Shown: positions 12,421 through 24,976, numbered from the stretch's first letter. The stretch is DNA of 64,000 nt from Leucaena leucocephala (GCA_037074615.1 CM073570.1:14553685-14617684); one strand, 5' to 3'. The notes: generated from the sequence alone by a model not told the origin. A program made the numbers and translations.

Positions 12421-13364
12421 AAGGGAATGACTCCAAAATCCAACATATATTTATTTATTTATTGTTCTAAGAGAAATATTATGATCATTGATCTTATTTT
12501 TGAAAAGTATTCAAGTGATAGTCATAGATGCACTTTCATGACCAATGTTGGCCCTAACAAGAAATGTTCTGTGCATATATCAACATAATAATCTGAATTT
12601 GAGTTCATGTAAAGGGTTAATATAATTTTTCGTTCCTTAAGTTCATATGAATTTTGATTTTATTTCATCAAATTTTAAACTTTTGATTTTAGTTTGTCAA
12701 TAAATAAAATGATTAAAATTTTTATTAAATTATATAAATTAATATTTTAAATAGAAAAAAATTAAAAAATTAAAAAATATTATTTAAAATTTTTAGAACT
12801 AAAACTAAAATAAAAATAAATTTAAAAGACGAGAGATTATATTAACTTTCATATAAATAAATACAACGTTATTGGAAAAATTATTCTTGTTTGAGGCCTA
12901 AGCTTGATTCAAACTAGTCAACGTATGTAGTCCATTAAATTAAATAGACAATAAAGTGAGATGTGAAGATTGTGCATGGAAAGAAGTACGGATAAAAAAA
13001 AATTAAAATGATATTTTCTTTTAAAATATTGCATGATAAATTACTAACTAAAAGGAAAACGTAGAGAAATAAAAGAACCCAGTAAATATATACTAAAATT
13101 CTCACTCTAAAATGAAACTTTGGATCAAATAGAGTCTATAATCATATATGTTATTTGTCTGGCTGTGTTTATTGTTTAGGTATAATTCCTTAATAGACTA
13201 ATTTCTGATAAATCCTATTAAACTAAAACTAAAACTAAAATTAAAACTGTATAACCATTATTGTTTCATGAAGGGACGTGACTCAACTCTCCAGCCCAGA
13301 ACCATAAAAAAGCAAATGCTACTCAATTTGTTATCAATTTGCTCGGTCAACCATAGCCTTAATA

Positions 13365-13482
13365 GTATGTGGGAAAATTTGTATTGAGAGACTTATTCAC
13401 TATAACTAGATACGTAATGTAAGTCAGATCTAGATATAATTAGGGTAAAGCTCCAATAAATTAGGTGGACAAAAAAAAATTG
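13365..13482 (+). mobile_element. SINE, 5'-truncated copy (family S1, copy a)
   Basis: It matches the 3' two thirds of the S1 SINE family (full copies at about 31644, 47087 and 59192, and inverted at 50164): GGGAAAATTT, GAGAGACTTATTCAC, ATAACTAGATACG, TCAGATCTAGATATA, TCCAATAAATTAGGTGGACA and an A-rich tail. The tRNA-like head is diverged or missing. An R3 repeat follows within about 20 bp. Confidence 0.65.
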
Positions 13483-13499
13483 CTCAGTCATACCCTTCA

Positions 13500-13700
13500 T
13501 TCGCAAGTTTAAATGAATGGTAAAACATATAACTATTTATAATATATTTGATCTTTGTAGAATATTATTTTATTATAGTTTTATTCTTAACGTTTGAAAA
13601 AATATCTTAACTCTTAAATACTTAGGTTTATATTTAAAAATAATTGATAACTCACCTGCTTAATATTGATATTATTTAAAGAATAGAAATTTCACCATAG
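13500..13700 (+). repeat. Dispersed repeat R3, second copy
   Basis: It carries the R3 landmarks in order: AATGGTAAAACATAT, AGAATATTATTTTATTATAG, AACGTTTGAAAAAATATCTTA, TTTATATTTAAAAATAATTGA and ATATTGATATTATTTAAAGAA. Just downstream, about 13735-13920, the inverted motif AACTCACGACCTCCC may be the B-box region of another SINE on the minus strand; I hold that weakly. Confidence 0.5.
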
Positions 13701-14467
13701 TAAATAAATTCAATACTCTTCTAAAAATTTTTTTATCAAAAAAAAATTTCTCAACCATACCAATAGCTTCATTCAGTTCAATTATTGTTAATAATATAAA
13801 TAAAACATCTTTATCTTCCTTTTTTAAATTAAAGAGAAATATTAATAGTTTAAAATTATAAATAAAATCAAACTCACGACCTCCCATTTTTAAAAAGTTT
13901 TGTATCAATAAACTATTAATTTAGATAATAACTAGTTTTATCATATAAAAAAATATAAATTTAAATCCTGAAAAATATATTTATAAAGAGAGATAAAAAT
14001 ATTTTATACTCTGAATCTAAAAGAAATTATACCCTTATTGAATAATAAAAAAGCAAAGAAACAGCTTTTTCTTCTTCATTGCTTCTACAAAATCAATAAA
14101 GTTGCAAGAAGTTACTTCTACAAACTAATTGAAAGATCTTACAAGAACAGGAAACACGTGAAGATTCACCATGAAATAGGCACTTATACCAATGCCCTTG
14201 AACCTGTCTGATCTGAATCTCAGTACACTTGCCTACAGAGATACATCATGACACAGTTCACAAATTATTAATTAATAACAATGTACTACAATAATTCCCA
14301 GGTATACCAATAGGAATCAGTTCATTGATTCACATTAATGCGTACGTAATTAACAATTTTCTCTTTATTGCTTGATCTCTGATATCTTTTTTAACTAGAA
14401 TCAATGCAATGTACATCAACTTCTTCTCTAGGTTATGAGTCTTGAGAACCAAAGCTTTGTAATGTTT

Positions 14468-17400
14468 TCAGAGCCTAGCATTACGTAGTTGCTGCTTCAG
14501 CATCGGTCGAACGTACTCCATGAAAGCCATCGGGTACCACGGAATCATTCAGGGGATCCTTCCATGCCTCTTCGTATAAGTAGGGATACACGTTACCGTC
14601 ATACCGGCCCAGTACCGAACCAAGGTAGTGATCGGTGTAATGAAAAGCATCCACAAGCGCAATAGCATTAGGGCGAACCTGACATGTATTATCAAATTTA
14701 CGAAGAGGAATAGGGTTGAAATATAACAATATCAGCAAGAACAAGTTTTATCTTACTAAATAGGGTACACAGGATAGGTTTGAAAAGGTTCGGGAAAAAC
14801 CTGGGAATACAAGGACCTCAGTTGCTCATTGGCAAGAGAAGCTTGTGTGGGAGTGATGCAGCCAGTGGAGAGAAAATCACCTTGATGCTTATGAAGAAGA
14901 AACAGAGCATATACGCTACATAGAATTTCTAATTGCTGCTTCACTCCTTTTCCAGGGATATCTTGCTGCAACTTCTCAATGAATCTGAAAGCATATATAG
15001 GGTTGGTCAACTTAAATGTAGAAGAAAAATCTAGTGGTTACAAGTAAAGCTTCAAATTCTTAAGCTATTCGATGTGAGATTCTGTTGCAGATATTAAACA
15101 CAATTAGTTGGTTTAGATCTTATTTTTGTTAATTAAGGTTATAGTTAGTTGGTTAATCACTCATGGATTCAATATTTACTTTAGTGGGATGTTTTAATCC
15201 TCACTAAAGAAGGAAGTTAACATGGGTCCTCACCTCACATGTAATCGCAAGTGTTTGGGGTTTGGTTAGCCTGAGAGGGTTTGTTATCATTTGTCTTGTT
15301 GATTAATAAAGATCGCTACCTTCCTTCATCATTCTTAATAGATTCTTTATCCAAAAAGAAAAAAGCCATCACACATCACACTGCTATAATCTATAAAACA
15401 ATACAGGACATAGGAAAAGTGGGGAAGAAAAGAAAGCAAGCAAACACTTCTATCATGCGTTTCCCCAAGATCAGTGAGCTCATGTTTCATGAGACAATTC
15501 AGCTGTGTGTGCAGTAAAAACCCCAAGATTCAATCATCAAGTGGATGAAGGCAAGCAATCACCACCTCAATATTTGCAGCTATTGACAAGTGCAGAAAAA
15601 ATTACTCCCTCTAATCTTTAATATACGAGCAAGACGACTAATTTCCGGATATAAAATAAATTAATTTAGTTATTTATAATAAATGTATATTAATTTTTCT
15701 AAAATATCCTTTCCAATAAAGTGTATTATAACTATCCCTTGATAGAAACTCTTTTACTATGTGCAATCAATAAGAATACTTAGAAAAAAAATTATAAATT
15801 TAGAAGACAAAGTATATTGAGATATTATATTTATGACCAAAATAAACCTATTGTCTAACTCTTATTCTTAGGACTCAAGGTAGCATTAGAAAGAAGCTTA
15901 CTTGGAAACAACAATTAACTGGCAATGAGCAACTGCTGCCTCAACAAGATCAGCTGAGAGTTCTTGGAAACCTGCAAAAAAAAAATTGACATTTAATATG
16001 ATCATATCTAATGATGTTCGCACAAACCTTTTGCAGTAAAAAACACTAGGGCTCTGAAATTTGTTAAGTTTGAAGCAATAACAACTTCAATTTTTTTTTT
16101 CATTTTCTTCCTTGCCTTTGATCTTCATATTCTAAGCAACCTTACTCATCTAGTTTATATGCATAATTTTGGTTTGTTATCTATAGAAACAGCATGCATG
16201 CAAAACATACAATCTTGAAGGTGCATATTCAATCTATAATCCCAATGTACACGTGTAAAAATTCAACCTATAACTTGTCAGTTGTGAAAGATGGACACAA
16301 TTACCTTCTTCTGGACTGGCAAATTTGGTAAGATTTTTAGCGCAGGCAACAGACATCCTAACCGCCCTAGCTTCAAATGCTTCCAGCACTACATTAGGCC
16401 TCAACCAATCGCTGGCTGCAACCAATGAAATCGAAGTACAAAACTATCACTCATGAAGGGCATATGCATAGTTCATATTATAACTGAAAACATATTGGAT
16501 TTGCTTGCAACAAAATTGATATGGCTAGAATATGTTTATTTATGTATAAATTTAATTATACCCTGTTTAACATCAGATCGACATTGCATCAGATGTTCCA
16601 CCCGTTGCATATAAGCTGTCGTATCGATAGGCATTTTTCCAGAGCCAAGTTGAGAAACTGTCTTCATGAGATGCCTTGCCACCTGTAGGAAATTTTCAAG
16701 AAGAATGTCATGCAATATAAGTTATTGAACAAGTTATTGAACGAGACCTCTTGGTCAATAATTTATCTAAATACTTAGTTTTTGATAGAGCACAATAGCA
16801 TCGTGTGATCCATGTAGCCAATCCCACCTAGTGGGATAAGGCTTCTTGTTGTAATGTCAAGCAATGCAAGAGACTTGAATAATGTTTTAACCCTATCAGG
16901 GATTTTTTTTAATGTTCTAAAATGCTAGAGATTTGACTACCCTGAAATTTAAAACTATTAAAACAAAAGTGCAGGCGGCGGCATCTGATATATAAATAAA
17001 AAAAAAGAAACTATACAACAAAATGTAGACGTCTATAAGAACGTATGAAAAACAGAGGACAATAAATAAATAAATCCCCAGCTCTTCATCAAAAGGCCAG
17101 CTGTCATACTGCACTTTAAGTATCACTCGTACAAGAATGCGGAACACAGTATACCAAATAGTCTGTAAGTTGTACTTTTTTGAGCTCAAGAAAGTAAGAT
17201 GTACTTAAACTCTAACAGACCTGTAAAAGTAGCACAACATTGTCGCCTTCATAAGTGCGGGCTGGAACATATACTGCAAATAACCCAGGAAGCCCGCTGC
17301 TACAGAGGTAACCATGCACAACGCATAGTTTACGACATTCTTCAATACCATCCTGCAAATGAAGGTGAACTTAATAAGAAAATATGAACTGAAAACCATG

Positions 17401-20400
17401 CATGAGGACACCCTAAATGGACAATTAAACTATGATAAAGTCTGAGAAATTTGGACCCTATAATGCAGAAACAGCCACCTTCTAGTTGAAATGTTGTTAT
17501 AGCAATATTTCCATCCCATTTAAAGCTGCTAAATAATTAATTTGATGGAACCCAAGACAATGAAACTAAAGAACAAAATTGGGCTTTGGCACAGAATTAG
17601 CAAGGGCCCAATATAATTAAATATACCAACAAAGACCGATTGGTATAGTGATGAATAGCACTTATTAAGACATACAGCAGTTGCTGAAGTAGTCAAGGAC
17701 TTCAACCCAGCAGTGCAAGCGTGAGCCTCAGGCAATGTTGAAAAATCACTCGCTTCCAATCTTTTCGTCACATCCATATATAGCCATTTCAACCACTCAC
17801 CAACAAATCTGAAAGCATAAGCAGAAGCCAGCAAAGGGAAGAGCCTAGCTTGCTGTGTCTTGTAATCAATTACCTAGAAGTAAATAGGTAGAAGAAAGGC
17901 ATGTATTACACAATGAACAACACATACACAGGTGGCAAAATGTGACAGGAAAACAGAACCATTAGTGAATTACTACTCGGCATATCAGTGATCTCCCCCC
18001 TTAATTTCAAATTTCATACATTGAATTAGGGGTTCAACCCCCCCTTTGTTACATTCCACAAATTACACAAACTAAAAAATTAAAATACTGAAGGAGATTT
18101 CAAGCAGCATAACTCCATACAATAGAAACACTCCTGTAACCACCATGCATGGATAGAGGGCTTCAAAGCTTACCTGTGTTTCTGGACTTCCATTTTGTGA
18201 TCCAAACTGCCTTCGAACAGCACTGTATCTTGTAGCAATGCAAACTGCTCGTGACAAAGCAGTTGATGCATCTGCTACAATTTGTTGCCTCACATATACC
18301 ATAGTACCATAGACTAATTGTCGTGGAACATTGGATTGAACATATTTTCCTTCTCTTGTAACCTGTGAAACCCTGGAATTTTCAACATAAAACTTAGAGC
18401 ATTCATCCTCCAGATCTATTGACAGAAACTGATAACCACTGTGCGTCATGGATCACATGTCCCATCCCAACATTCATCTTAACAAAGATTAGCAACTTCT
18501 ACGGTGCATAAGTTGAACACCACTCCTCCCTGGGTGTACTTTTCCTGTTATTCTTGAATACCAGTTAAATGTTTTTTAAACTATCTGAAAGAAATCCTAA
18601 ATTTGAGAATTGGATTGGACAAATAATCTTGTGTTAATAAATTAGCAGTTTCAGGATTCATCATCGATGCCTGCAACAATCTTAGCAGTTTTCTTGTCCT
18701 GGAAGCCTCTTTGAGAATTTGCTATCTGAATAAAAAGAAAACGTAGAAACCATAGCAATGTTCCAAAATTTGTGTTATTCAACAAACTGGCATAACCTAT
18801 CAACCTTCTAATAGAGAAATCTCTAAAACTGAATAAACGATGAAGGGCTCTTTTGTTTTCTGGGGTAAGAACAGTGGGTATCTATCACATGTAATACATG
18901 AAATATTCAGTACATAATCTCCTACTAGAATGGTGGAGTTGGCAAAATAGAACTAACCTCATCAACATTTGATTCCTTGGAATCCGTACATGGCCAAATC
19001 TAAGAACTCCATTGTCCATGGTGTTGTAGGCTGCATTTCCAAACTTCATTCCAATGTCACCCACGGTTATTCCTAGAAGAGGTAAGTGGTCATCCAAGCT
19101 CCGGAGCTGGACAATGAAACCTTGAAATTGGGATATAGTTAGATATTTGAAGTCTAAATCTGAAACCAGACACTTGGATGGTTAAGTTTGATAATTACCA
19201 TGCACTCCATGGTCTTGACCACCAGTAATTAGACAGGCATAGACAACAGCATGAGTTGAGATTTTACCCAATCCACCAGGCTACCACTGTTTTAAGTCAG
19301 ATGCAGAGAAGTCATGATATTTGATATTTTTATTAACACAATTTTTTCACCAAATACTCCTAAAAACCACATACGTGCAGTGGATGCATTTAAAAGGCTA
19401 GAATAGCCTTTTCCTGGTTATGCACTTCTCAATGCATGAAATAAATGAATAAAAGATTATATGATCTAAATCATTTATTACTACTTCATAAATGACTGGT
19501 AGAAAACTTTATGACTCATCGCTCATTTTACTCACTTTGTAGGAAGTCAATGTGGGGCTATGAATAACAAACTCATCCGTTTGGGGATCAAAGGTTGCAG
19601 TTGTTTCAAGCCCTTGAACATTGGATCCATGGCCAAGTTCCGTCTGGGCATAACAACCAATTATTTGCATCTTATAAGCTAAAGGCAGCCACTTTTGCTG
19701 CTGCTCATCAGTGCCTTGTCCCTTGATAGCTGGCACAAACATTCCCTGCAAAAGAATATAAATAAATAAAGTTTTATTGAAGCAGCTGAATTGACATCCA
19801 TTTCAAAACAAGAAGCCAATCAGAGCCAAAATAAAAAATTCTACCCAATGAAGATCTGTAAATGCAGGCTCATCAATAAAGGATCTAAGTCTTCTGGATT
19901 CCTCTTCTGTAAGAGTAGTGATTACACTGTTATAAAGTAGGACAAATAGGAGACATAGAAGACAGCAAATTTCACCCAGAGAGAGAGAGAGAACGCCGGC
20001 CATAGAAGAAATTAAGAGAACAACTGGATACAAAGAATCCCGGGGGAAAACTCACCATTAAGACGGAGCTCAATGATCCTTTTCCAAGCATAAGCTGTTT
20101 TCCGTAAAGTGTTCTTGAATAATTCCTTTCTACCAAGCATGGTCCTATTATCCTTTCTGAAAGCCTAGAAATAACAAACAACCAATCAAGGTTTGAGGAG
20201 GTAGAAAAGGCAACAATAATCATCTATTACTAAACTCTCACAGAAGGAGTCAAAACAGAAACTGTTTCCAACCAAGCTACTTCACTTGCTTGTGTCAGTT
20301 TTGTAACCTTAAAAAATCGACGAAATTTCATAATGATTATAGCCATGAACCAGTTCTTATCCGCAGTTATTCTACGGCAGAAAAAGTCTCAGCAACAACA

Positions 20401-20822
20401 ACTAATGGGCTTTTTAGTTTTCCAAAGTTCCATTTTAAACTTACCAACATGAATTTATTTGGGCGGGATAGAGAAGCTAATTTTGTCGACAAAAACATTT
20501 TCACGTATAACTATTATACTGTGATACCACAAGTTAAAGCAAATTCATCAGAAAGACAAGTCAATTACTAAGGGAAAGAAAAACAAAGAGGTATCAAGAA
20601 CATGAAATATCTGCTCTCACAATCAACTCAGTAACATCAAATTCAGTTAGTTGGCTCGAACTAGTTTCAGTAAAAGTAACTCACCGGATCACTGGCAACA
20701 AGGCGGGCAATTCTATCGGAAACTTCAAAAGCCTCACGCGAACCATCCCAGACGATCTTCATCTCATCGACATCGAACTGTGCCTTGTTCCTCTCAGGGG
20801 CCAAGTAATCGACACCTCCCAT
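14468..20822 (-). pseudogene. ACX1: Peroxisomal acyl-CoA oxidase 1, ACX1-type, with disabling mutations
   Basis: Acyl-CoA oxidases are FAD enzymes that make trans-2-enoyl-CoA and H2O2 in the peroxisome; ACX1 serves fatty-acid and jasmonate beta-oxidation. Fourteen exons fit by GT-AG splicing: 20685-20822, 20056-20164, 19845-19906, 19536-19745, 19199-19286, 18958-19120, 18174-18372, 17676-17873, 17221-17352, 16562-16682, 16305-16415, 15902-15971, 14801-14984, 14468-14678. Without the lesions the frame would be 664 codons, the length of Arabidopsis ACX1. Visible motifs are MGGVDYLAPER at the start, CYAQTELGHGSN in exon 4, and TYEGDN with the catalytic Glu at position 424. Lesions: TAG at 19281-19283 (codon 175, second Trp of KWWPGG); one extra base at 14518-14519, which puts the PTS1 tripeptide ARL out of frame and ends translation at 14481; and VV where family members I remember have the GG of CGGHGY (exon 9). 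Exons and splice sites are otherwise intact, so inactivation looks recent. Sequencing error is the alternative for the single-base lesions. Confidence 0.88.
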
Positions 20823-20991
20823 TTTCGGGCACAAATCAAAACACAAATTCTAACAGAAACACCACAAATTTTCCAGCAAATGGAATTGAAAGTTCAAACA
20901 CCCAAGCTCTGGAGGACTGCGATTAGCTCTAAAGAGGGGATTTTCGAAAAAGATAAAATAAACATCCTCAATTTTCATATTGACTTCTCAA

Positions 20992-20998
20992 CTTTATA
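20992..20998 (-). promoter_or_regulatory. TATA box of the ACX1 locus
   Basis: TATAAAG on the minus strand, about 170 bp upstream of the ACX1 ATG at 20822. Its position suits a plant core promoter with a 5' leader of roughly 130-140 nt. Assigned by position only. Confidence 0.45.
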
Positions 20999-21132
20999 GA
21001 AGGGAAAAAAGATCTTGATAACGAATTTATGAGCTGCCTACCCCACCAGTACCATTTCCACCTTTTTTTCTTTGTCAAATTATTACTTTGTGTTTGTGGT
21101 GTTTTAACTTACTATCATATTTATCCCTCTTT

Positions 21133-21138
21133 CACGTG
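21133..21138. promoter_or_regulatory. G-box CACGTG upstream of ACX1
   Basis: A palindromic CACGTG about 310 bp upstream of the ACX1 ATG. G-boxes are bound by bZIP and bHLH factors including MYC2; ACX1 genes are known to respond to wounding and jasmonate in other plants. That this site acts here is inference. Confidence 0.4.
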
Positions 21139-21264
21139 ATTCATTTCATCGTTTGTTTCTTTCTTTGGGTCGTCGTATGTTTGTGAGATAAGCATCTTCT
21201 ATTTTTCTAAACGTTGGAAGTATCTCGTCCACGATGTGTTCACAATCACTTATAGCGACATATT

Positions 21265-21752
21265 TAAATAGGAGTTTAAAAAAGAATTTAGAATTTTTAG
21301 ACAAAAAATTATAAATAAATAATTTTAAATAAATAAATATTTTTATAATTATTATAAGAAAATTTTTTATAATTGATAAATTAGTAAAAATATATAAATT
21401 TGTTAAAAATATAAGAGAAGAGAGAGAAGTGAGGAAAGATAAAAGAGAAAAAAAATGAGAGATGATGAAAAAGAGATATACGAAAAGAGAAAAGGTGGAT
21501 ATGGGAGAGGAGAGGTGGTAAAAAAGATATAGAAGAGAAGAGATAAGAGATAAGATGTAAAAAAATAAAGGTAAAATAATAATCGATAGTATATTAATTT
21601 TTTTATCGTTTTAGAAGTTATTCTCAATATTTTATAAAAAATTTTAATTTTAAACTATAATTTTATCTTATTTAAATAAATATAATTATTTATTTTAAAA
21701 TTTTTTAAAATTAAATTGAGTCAAAATATTTTTTAAAACTTAATTCAAACAG
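21265..21752 (+). mobile_element. Foldback/MITE-like element, diverged copy (copy 4)
   Basis: It has the family order: arms with AATTTAGAATTTTTAGA and AATAAATAAATATT, a long purine-rich block AGAGAAGAGAGA at about 21412-21560, then GTAAAATAATAATCGA, TTTTATCGTTTTAGAAG and the closing TTAATTCAAACAGC. It is the most decayed copy and its ends are approximate. It lies upstream of the ACX1 promoter region. Confidence 0.6.
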
Positions 21753-21757
21753 CTAAT

Positions 21758-21789
<32 letters not shown>
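21758..21789. repeat. CA/TA microsatellite
   Basis: About 32 bp of alternating CA then TA dinucleotides immediately after the foldback element. Confidence 0.85.
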
Positions 21790-22252
21790 TCTAGGCTCTA
21801 GATGAGATCTATATACTGTTAAATTTTTTTAATGTATTTATTGATATTAAAAATGATTTTAACCTAATATAAATCAAGCGGAAAACTCACGGCGTATTAT
21901 TTTTTCTTTGAGATAGTGTGATTTTTTTTATAAACAGTGATTGATTTTTGTAAAAGACAAAATTAGCACAAAGGATATCTTTATAGCACGTATCAAAATA
22001 TTTTTTAAAATTTGAAAATAATATATATTTATATATAATATAAAACCAGCAGGTATGTACCAATAAAAATGTGACTTATAAAAACATGAGTTTAAATATT
22101 TAAATACTCCTCCCGTTTGAAAAAGGAAAGGACGAAACGAAAAAGCAACACTCCTGGCTCAGCACTGTAGTGTGTTTCAGACTTCAACCCTCTTCAGTTT
22201 CTCTCCTGTGTCCCCCCTCCCCTCCACCACCTCCGCCACCATCGCTCCTTAA

Positions 22253-22435
22253 CAATCCGAGCTGCTTGTAACAAAGAGGAAGAAACCCCATGTCAAGGTC
22301 GGCACCATTGGCCATGTCGACCACAACAAATATTATTGCGTCTTCCCCCGTAATCCATACAGATGGGTCCCTAGCCTTCAAAACAAAGCTATTATTGAAG
22401 TGAAATTTCCATCGGACAATAAAGAAAGAGAATGA
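22253..22435 (+). pseudogene. Fragment resembling the N-terminus of organellar EF-Tu
   Basis: This frame runs from just after a stop at 22250 to TGA at 22433 with no ATG. It contains KKPHVKVGTIGHVDHNK (from about 22280). Organellar and bacterial EF-Tu start their GTPase domain with a near-identical string ending GHVDHGKTT, so the match covers the lead-in and most of the P-loop, with Asn in place of the P-loop Gly. After NK the similarity ends abruptly and is followed by about 36 unrelated residues. With a truncated P-loop it cannot bind GTP like EF-Tu. It is best read as a gene fragment, perhaps carried by a mobile element. The basic KRKKPHV lead-in is closer to the plastid than the mitochondrial type, from memory. 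Confidence 0.6.
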
Positions 22436-24918
22436 GTTTAAAATCTTTTTCTATTTGGTAAGTGTAATAACTTATTTAGAACGGTGGAGCATTGTGGAGG
22501 CGTTAATGAAGGAAGAGGAGAGATGGTGTTGGGCGATGTGAGTTTGTGGGGGCTTTAGAGAGAGAGAGAGAGAGGGTGGCGGGGAAAGGAGAAGAACTGA
22601 AGATGGTTGATATCTTGTTAAAATTCTGCAAAGCTGAGACAGATGAAACCTCAAGCGCAGAGACGAAAGGACTTGCACAGTATGTTTCATAGACGGAAGG
22701 ACTTGTACAAATAACAGCAAACGATAAGGACTAGCTGAATAGTGGATGGGGCAGGCACAAGAAGATGATCGGGGCCGGCCGGCCGGTGGATTTTTCAGGA
22801 AGCACTAAAGTATACGAAAATTGGTGGTGTCATGCTTATTGGGATGCATCCCTTGTTAAATGTTTGACATTTGACTTTACATTTTAAGTGGGAGGAATGA
22901 CTGGTGCCAACGTTGCCCCAAGTGCCATAAATGTCTGATGAAGAGGGAGGCTACTGGTTCAATCCGACAAATAAGATGAGAATGGATACAAGGTTTTCCG
23001 GTTGTTCCAATTTTTTTTTTTAAATATCTGATTTATAAATTATTTCTAATATATTTTATATAGATTAAGAAAAACCTTAGACATCATATGAATATATTAA
23101 GCCATAAAACTCAATAACTTTCTAATTTTATCACTATTTAATATACCTTATACTCAATTAAAATAAAATCAACATAAATAAATAGAGGGCAAAACATTCC
23201 ATTCACATAAAAAGTTTATTTTTCTACCCTATAAATAGGACTAAAATAAATATTCTCTCTCTACCATATAAATAAGACCAGTCAAGTAAAAAAATAAACT
23301 ACACATTCAGCATAATATATCAAGACAATTATGGTATGGGAAATTGAATCCACTGTGTCTTGTAAGTGTGAGACAAATAAAATTTAAAATAAATATAATG
23401 TTTATAATTTATTTAGAATATAAGTTTTTAATAATAAATATTATTATATTGCATTGATATTCATAAGATTAAAAAAAAACTGACTTTCATGAATCATTTC
23501 ATCTTTTTTCTTCCCATATTCGTGAGTCAAGTTATTAAGTACCGAAACATTACCATGTACCAAATACATGAATGAATCTTTGATTGTGAATATACATACA
23601 ATGTAATCCATGTGTTAAAGTGTTTAATAATTCGTGGCCTATAAATAAAGGCTAACATTAAAGTCTTGTACAAAGTGAAAGAAAGAGAATACTCTTCCCC
23701 TGTTCAACCCTTCTAAAATTTTTCCTTGCTCTTATCATATTGTTTATATTTTCATTAGTTTTATAACAAATCTTTTTTATAAGCACAAATTTAAAGGCAG
23801 TCTTATTCTAAATACTGTTTGGTACTAAATGTTAACATATCTTATAGCAAAAATTTAAACATTAGTTTGCTGCGTTATGAGATATTCGAGATACTATCAG
23901 ATACTAATTTTAATATCTCTCCTAATAAAGATCTGGACTTTTTTTTGTTATATTGTAAAAGATTAATCTTTTCTATTAGATATAAAAGCTGTAGGTTACA
24001 ATCATTCTTTTAAATTTTATACAATTGAGATGGAGTTAGAAATGAAGAGGTGGCATATGAACCCTCACTTGGGGTTGGTTGGGATGGATCCCGGAGACTT
24101 CAAGTCTGGTTAGTGGCAGTTAACGAAACGCTACTGCCTACTTGGGTTGGAAGCAGTGAATGCTGAGTAGGAGCCAAGCGGATTGCCCATTTGATCAAGT
24201 GGATCAATCTCTTGCATTTTTTTTTGGTAGGGTCGATGCAGTGTACCCCAACAATTACTGAAGTGGGTTTTGAATCAGACAAACTTGGGACATTATGTTT
24301 AAAGCTCTTGCATGAATATGGAGAGATGAGTAGAGTGAAGGAAGAAGTTCAGCTTCATCCCAGTTCAAGTGCCCAATGCACAATCCTAGCAGGCCCAACT
24401 TAGTTATTTGCTAAGCAACTAAGGAGAGTGGGTTACATTTTTAATTTGAAATATATTATAAAAAGATTAAAAATTTTATACATAAAACGAAAAATAAATC
24501 ATGACTATATTTATAGGAATGAATATTGACATTTATTTGAATTAAAAAATTTTGATATTCCATGCAGCTCAAAGGATTGAAAGCTCTACTACAAGCCAAT
24601 TTCTTTTGATTTTAACTTGTATAAGAGATCAGTTATAGCTTTTCAATAATTATTAATCCTAATTTTCATATTATACTATATGAAACAATAGTGTACTAAA
24701 TAAAATCCTCCCTAGTGTTTTTCTTGCGACAAGGAAAGGGAAACACAACTTAGAACTAGATTGTCATTCTGCACAATCAGCTTTACATAAAACAAATAAC
24801 AAAGTTTATAGAATCCAAGTAATTCCCCTATTTTCTACTGCCTGCCTACTACAAAAGGAAACAAGCTAAGTTAAAACACTTTCTAAAGGAAGAAATTATT
24901 AATGTTAATAATTCCCAA

Positions 24919-24919
<1 letters not shown>
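22436..24919. other. Intergenic stretch without a secure gene
   Basis: A GA-rich patch lies at about 22560-22600 and a GGCCGGCCGGCCGG run near 22777. A plus-strand frame at 24191-24403 (70 residues, with the protein-like segment CLKLLHEYGEMSRVKEEVQL) has better composition than its surroundings, but I recognise no family and see no splice partner. The remainder is AT-rich with nothing I can name. Confidence 0.4.

Positions 24920-24973
<54 letters not shown>
24920..24973. repeat. (CA)27 microsatellite
   Basis: 54 bp of uninterrupted CA dinucleotides, just downstream of the 3' end of the MYB gene. Confidence 0.95.

Positions 24974-24976
<3 letters not shown>

Noticed and set aside
15060..15540. 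A possible solo LTR in intron 12 of ACX1
   Set aside because: The sequence is less AT-rich and ends near AATAAAG, but I found no second copy, no TG/CA pair with target duplication, and no primer site.
16917..17411. Minus-strand hydrophobic frames and a plus-strand frame in the ACX1 gene
   Set aside because: They run through intron 9 or through exon 9 in wrong frames; the exon is fully accounted for by ACX1 homology.
19281..19283. Stop codon in ACX1 as a site of RNA editing or selenocysteine readthrough
   Set aside because: Land-plant nuclear mRNAs are not known for either, and TAG is not the selenocysteine codon. A mutation or base error is simpler.
22184..22381. A Gly-rich minus-strand frame opposite the EF-Tu-like fragment
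   Set aside because: The Gly run is the antisense of a CCACCTCCGCCACC tract; the plus-strand frame explains the region better.
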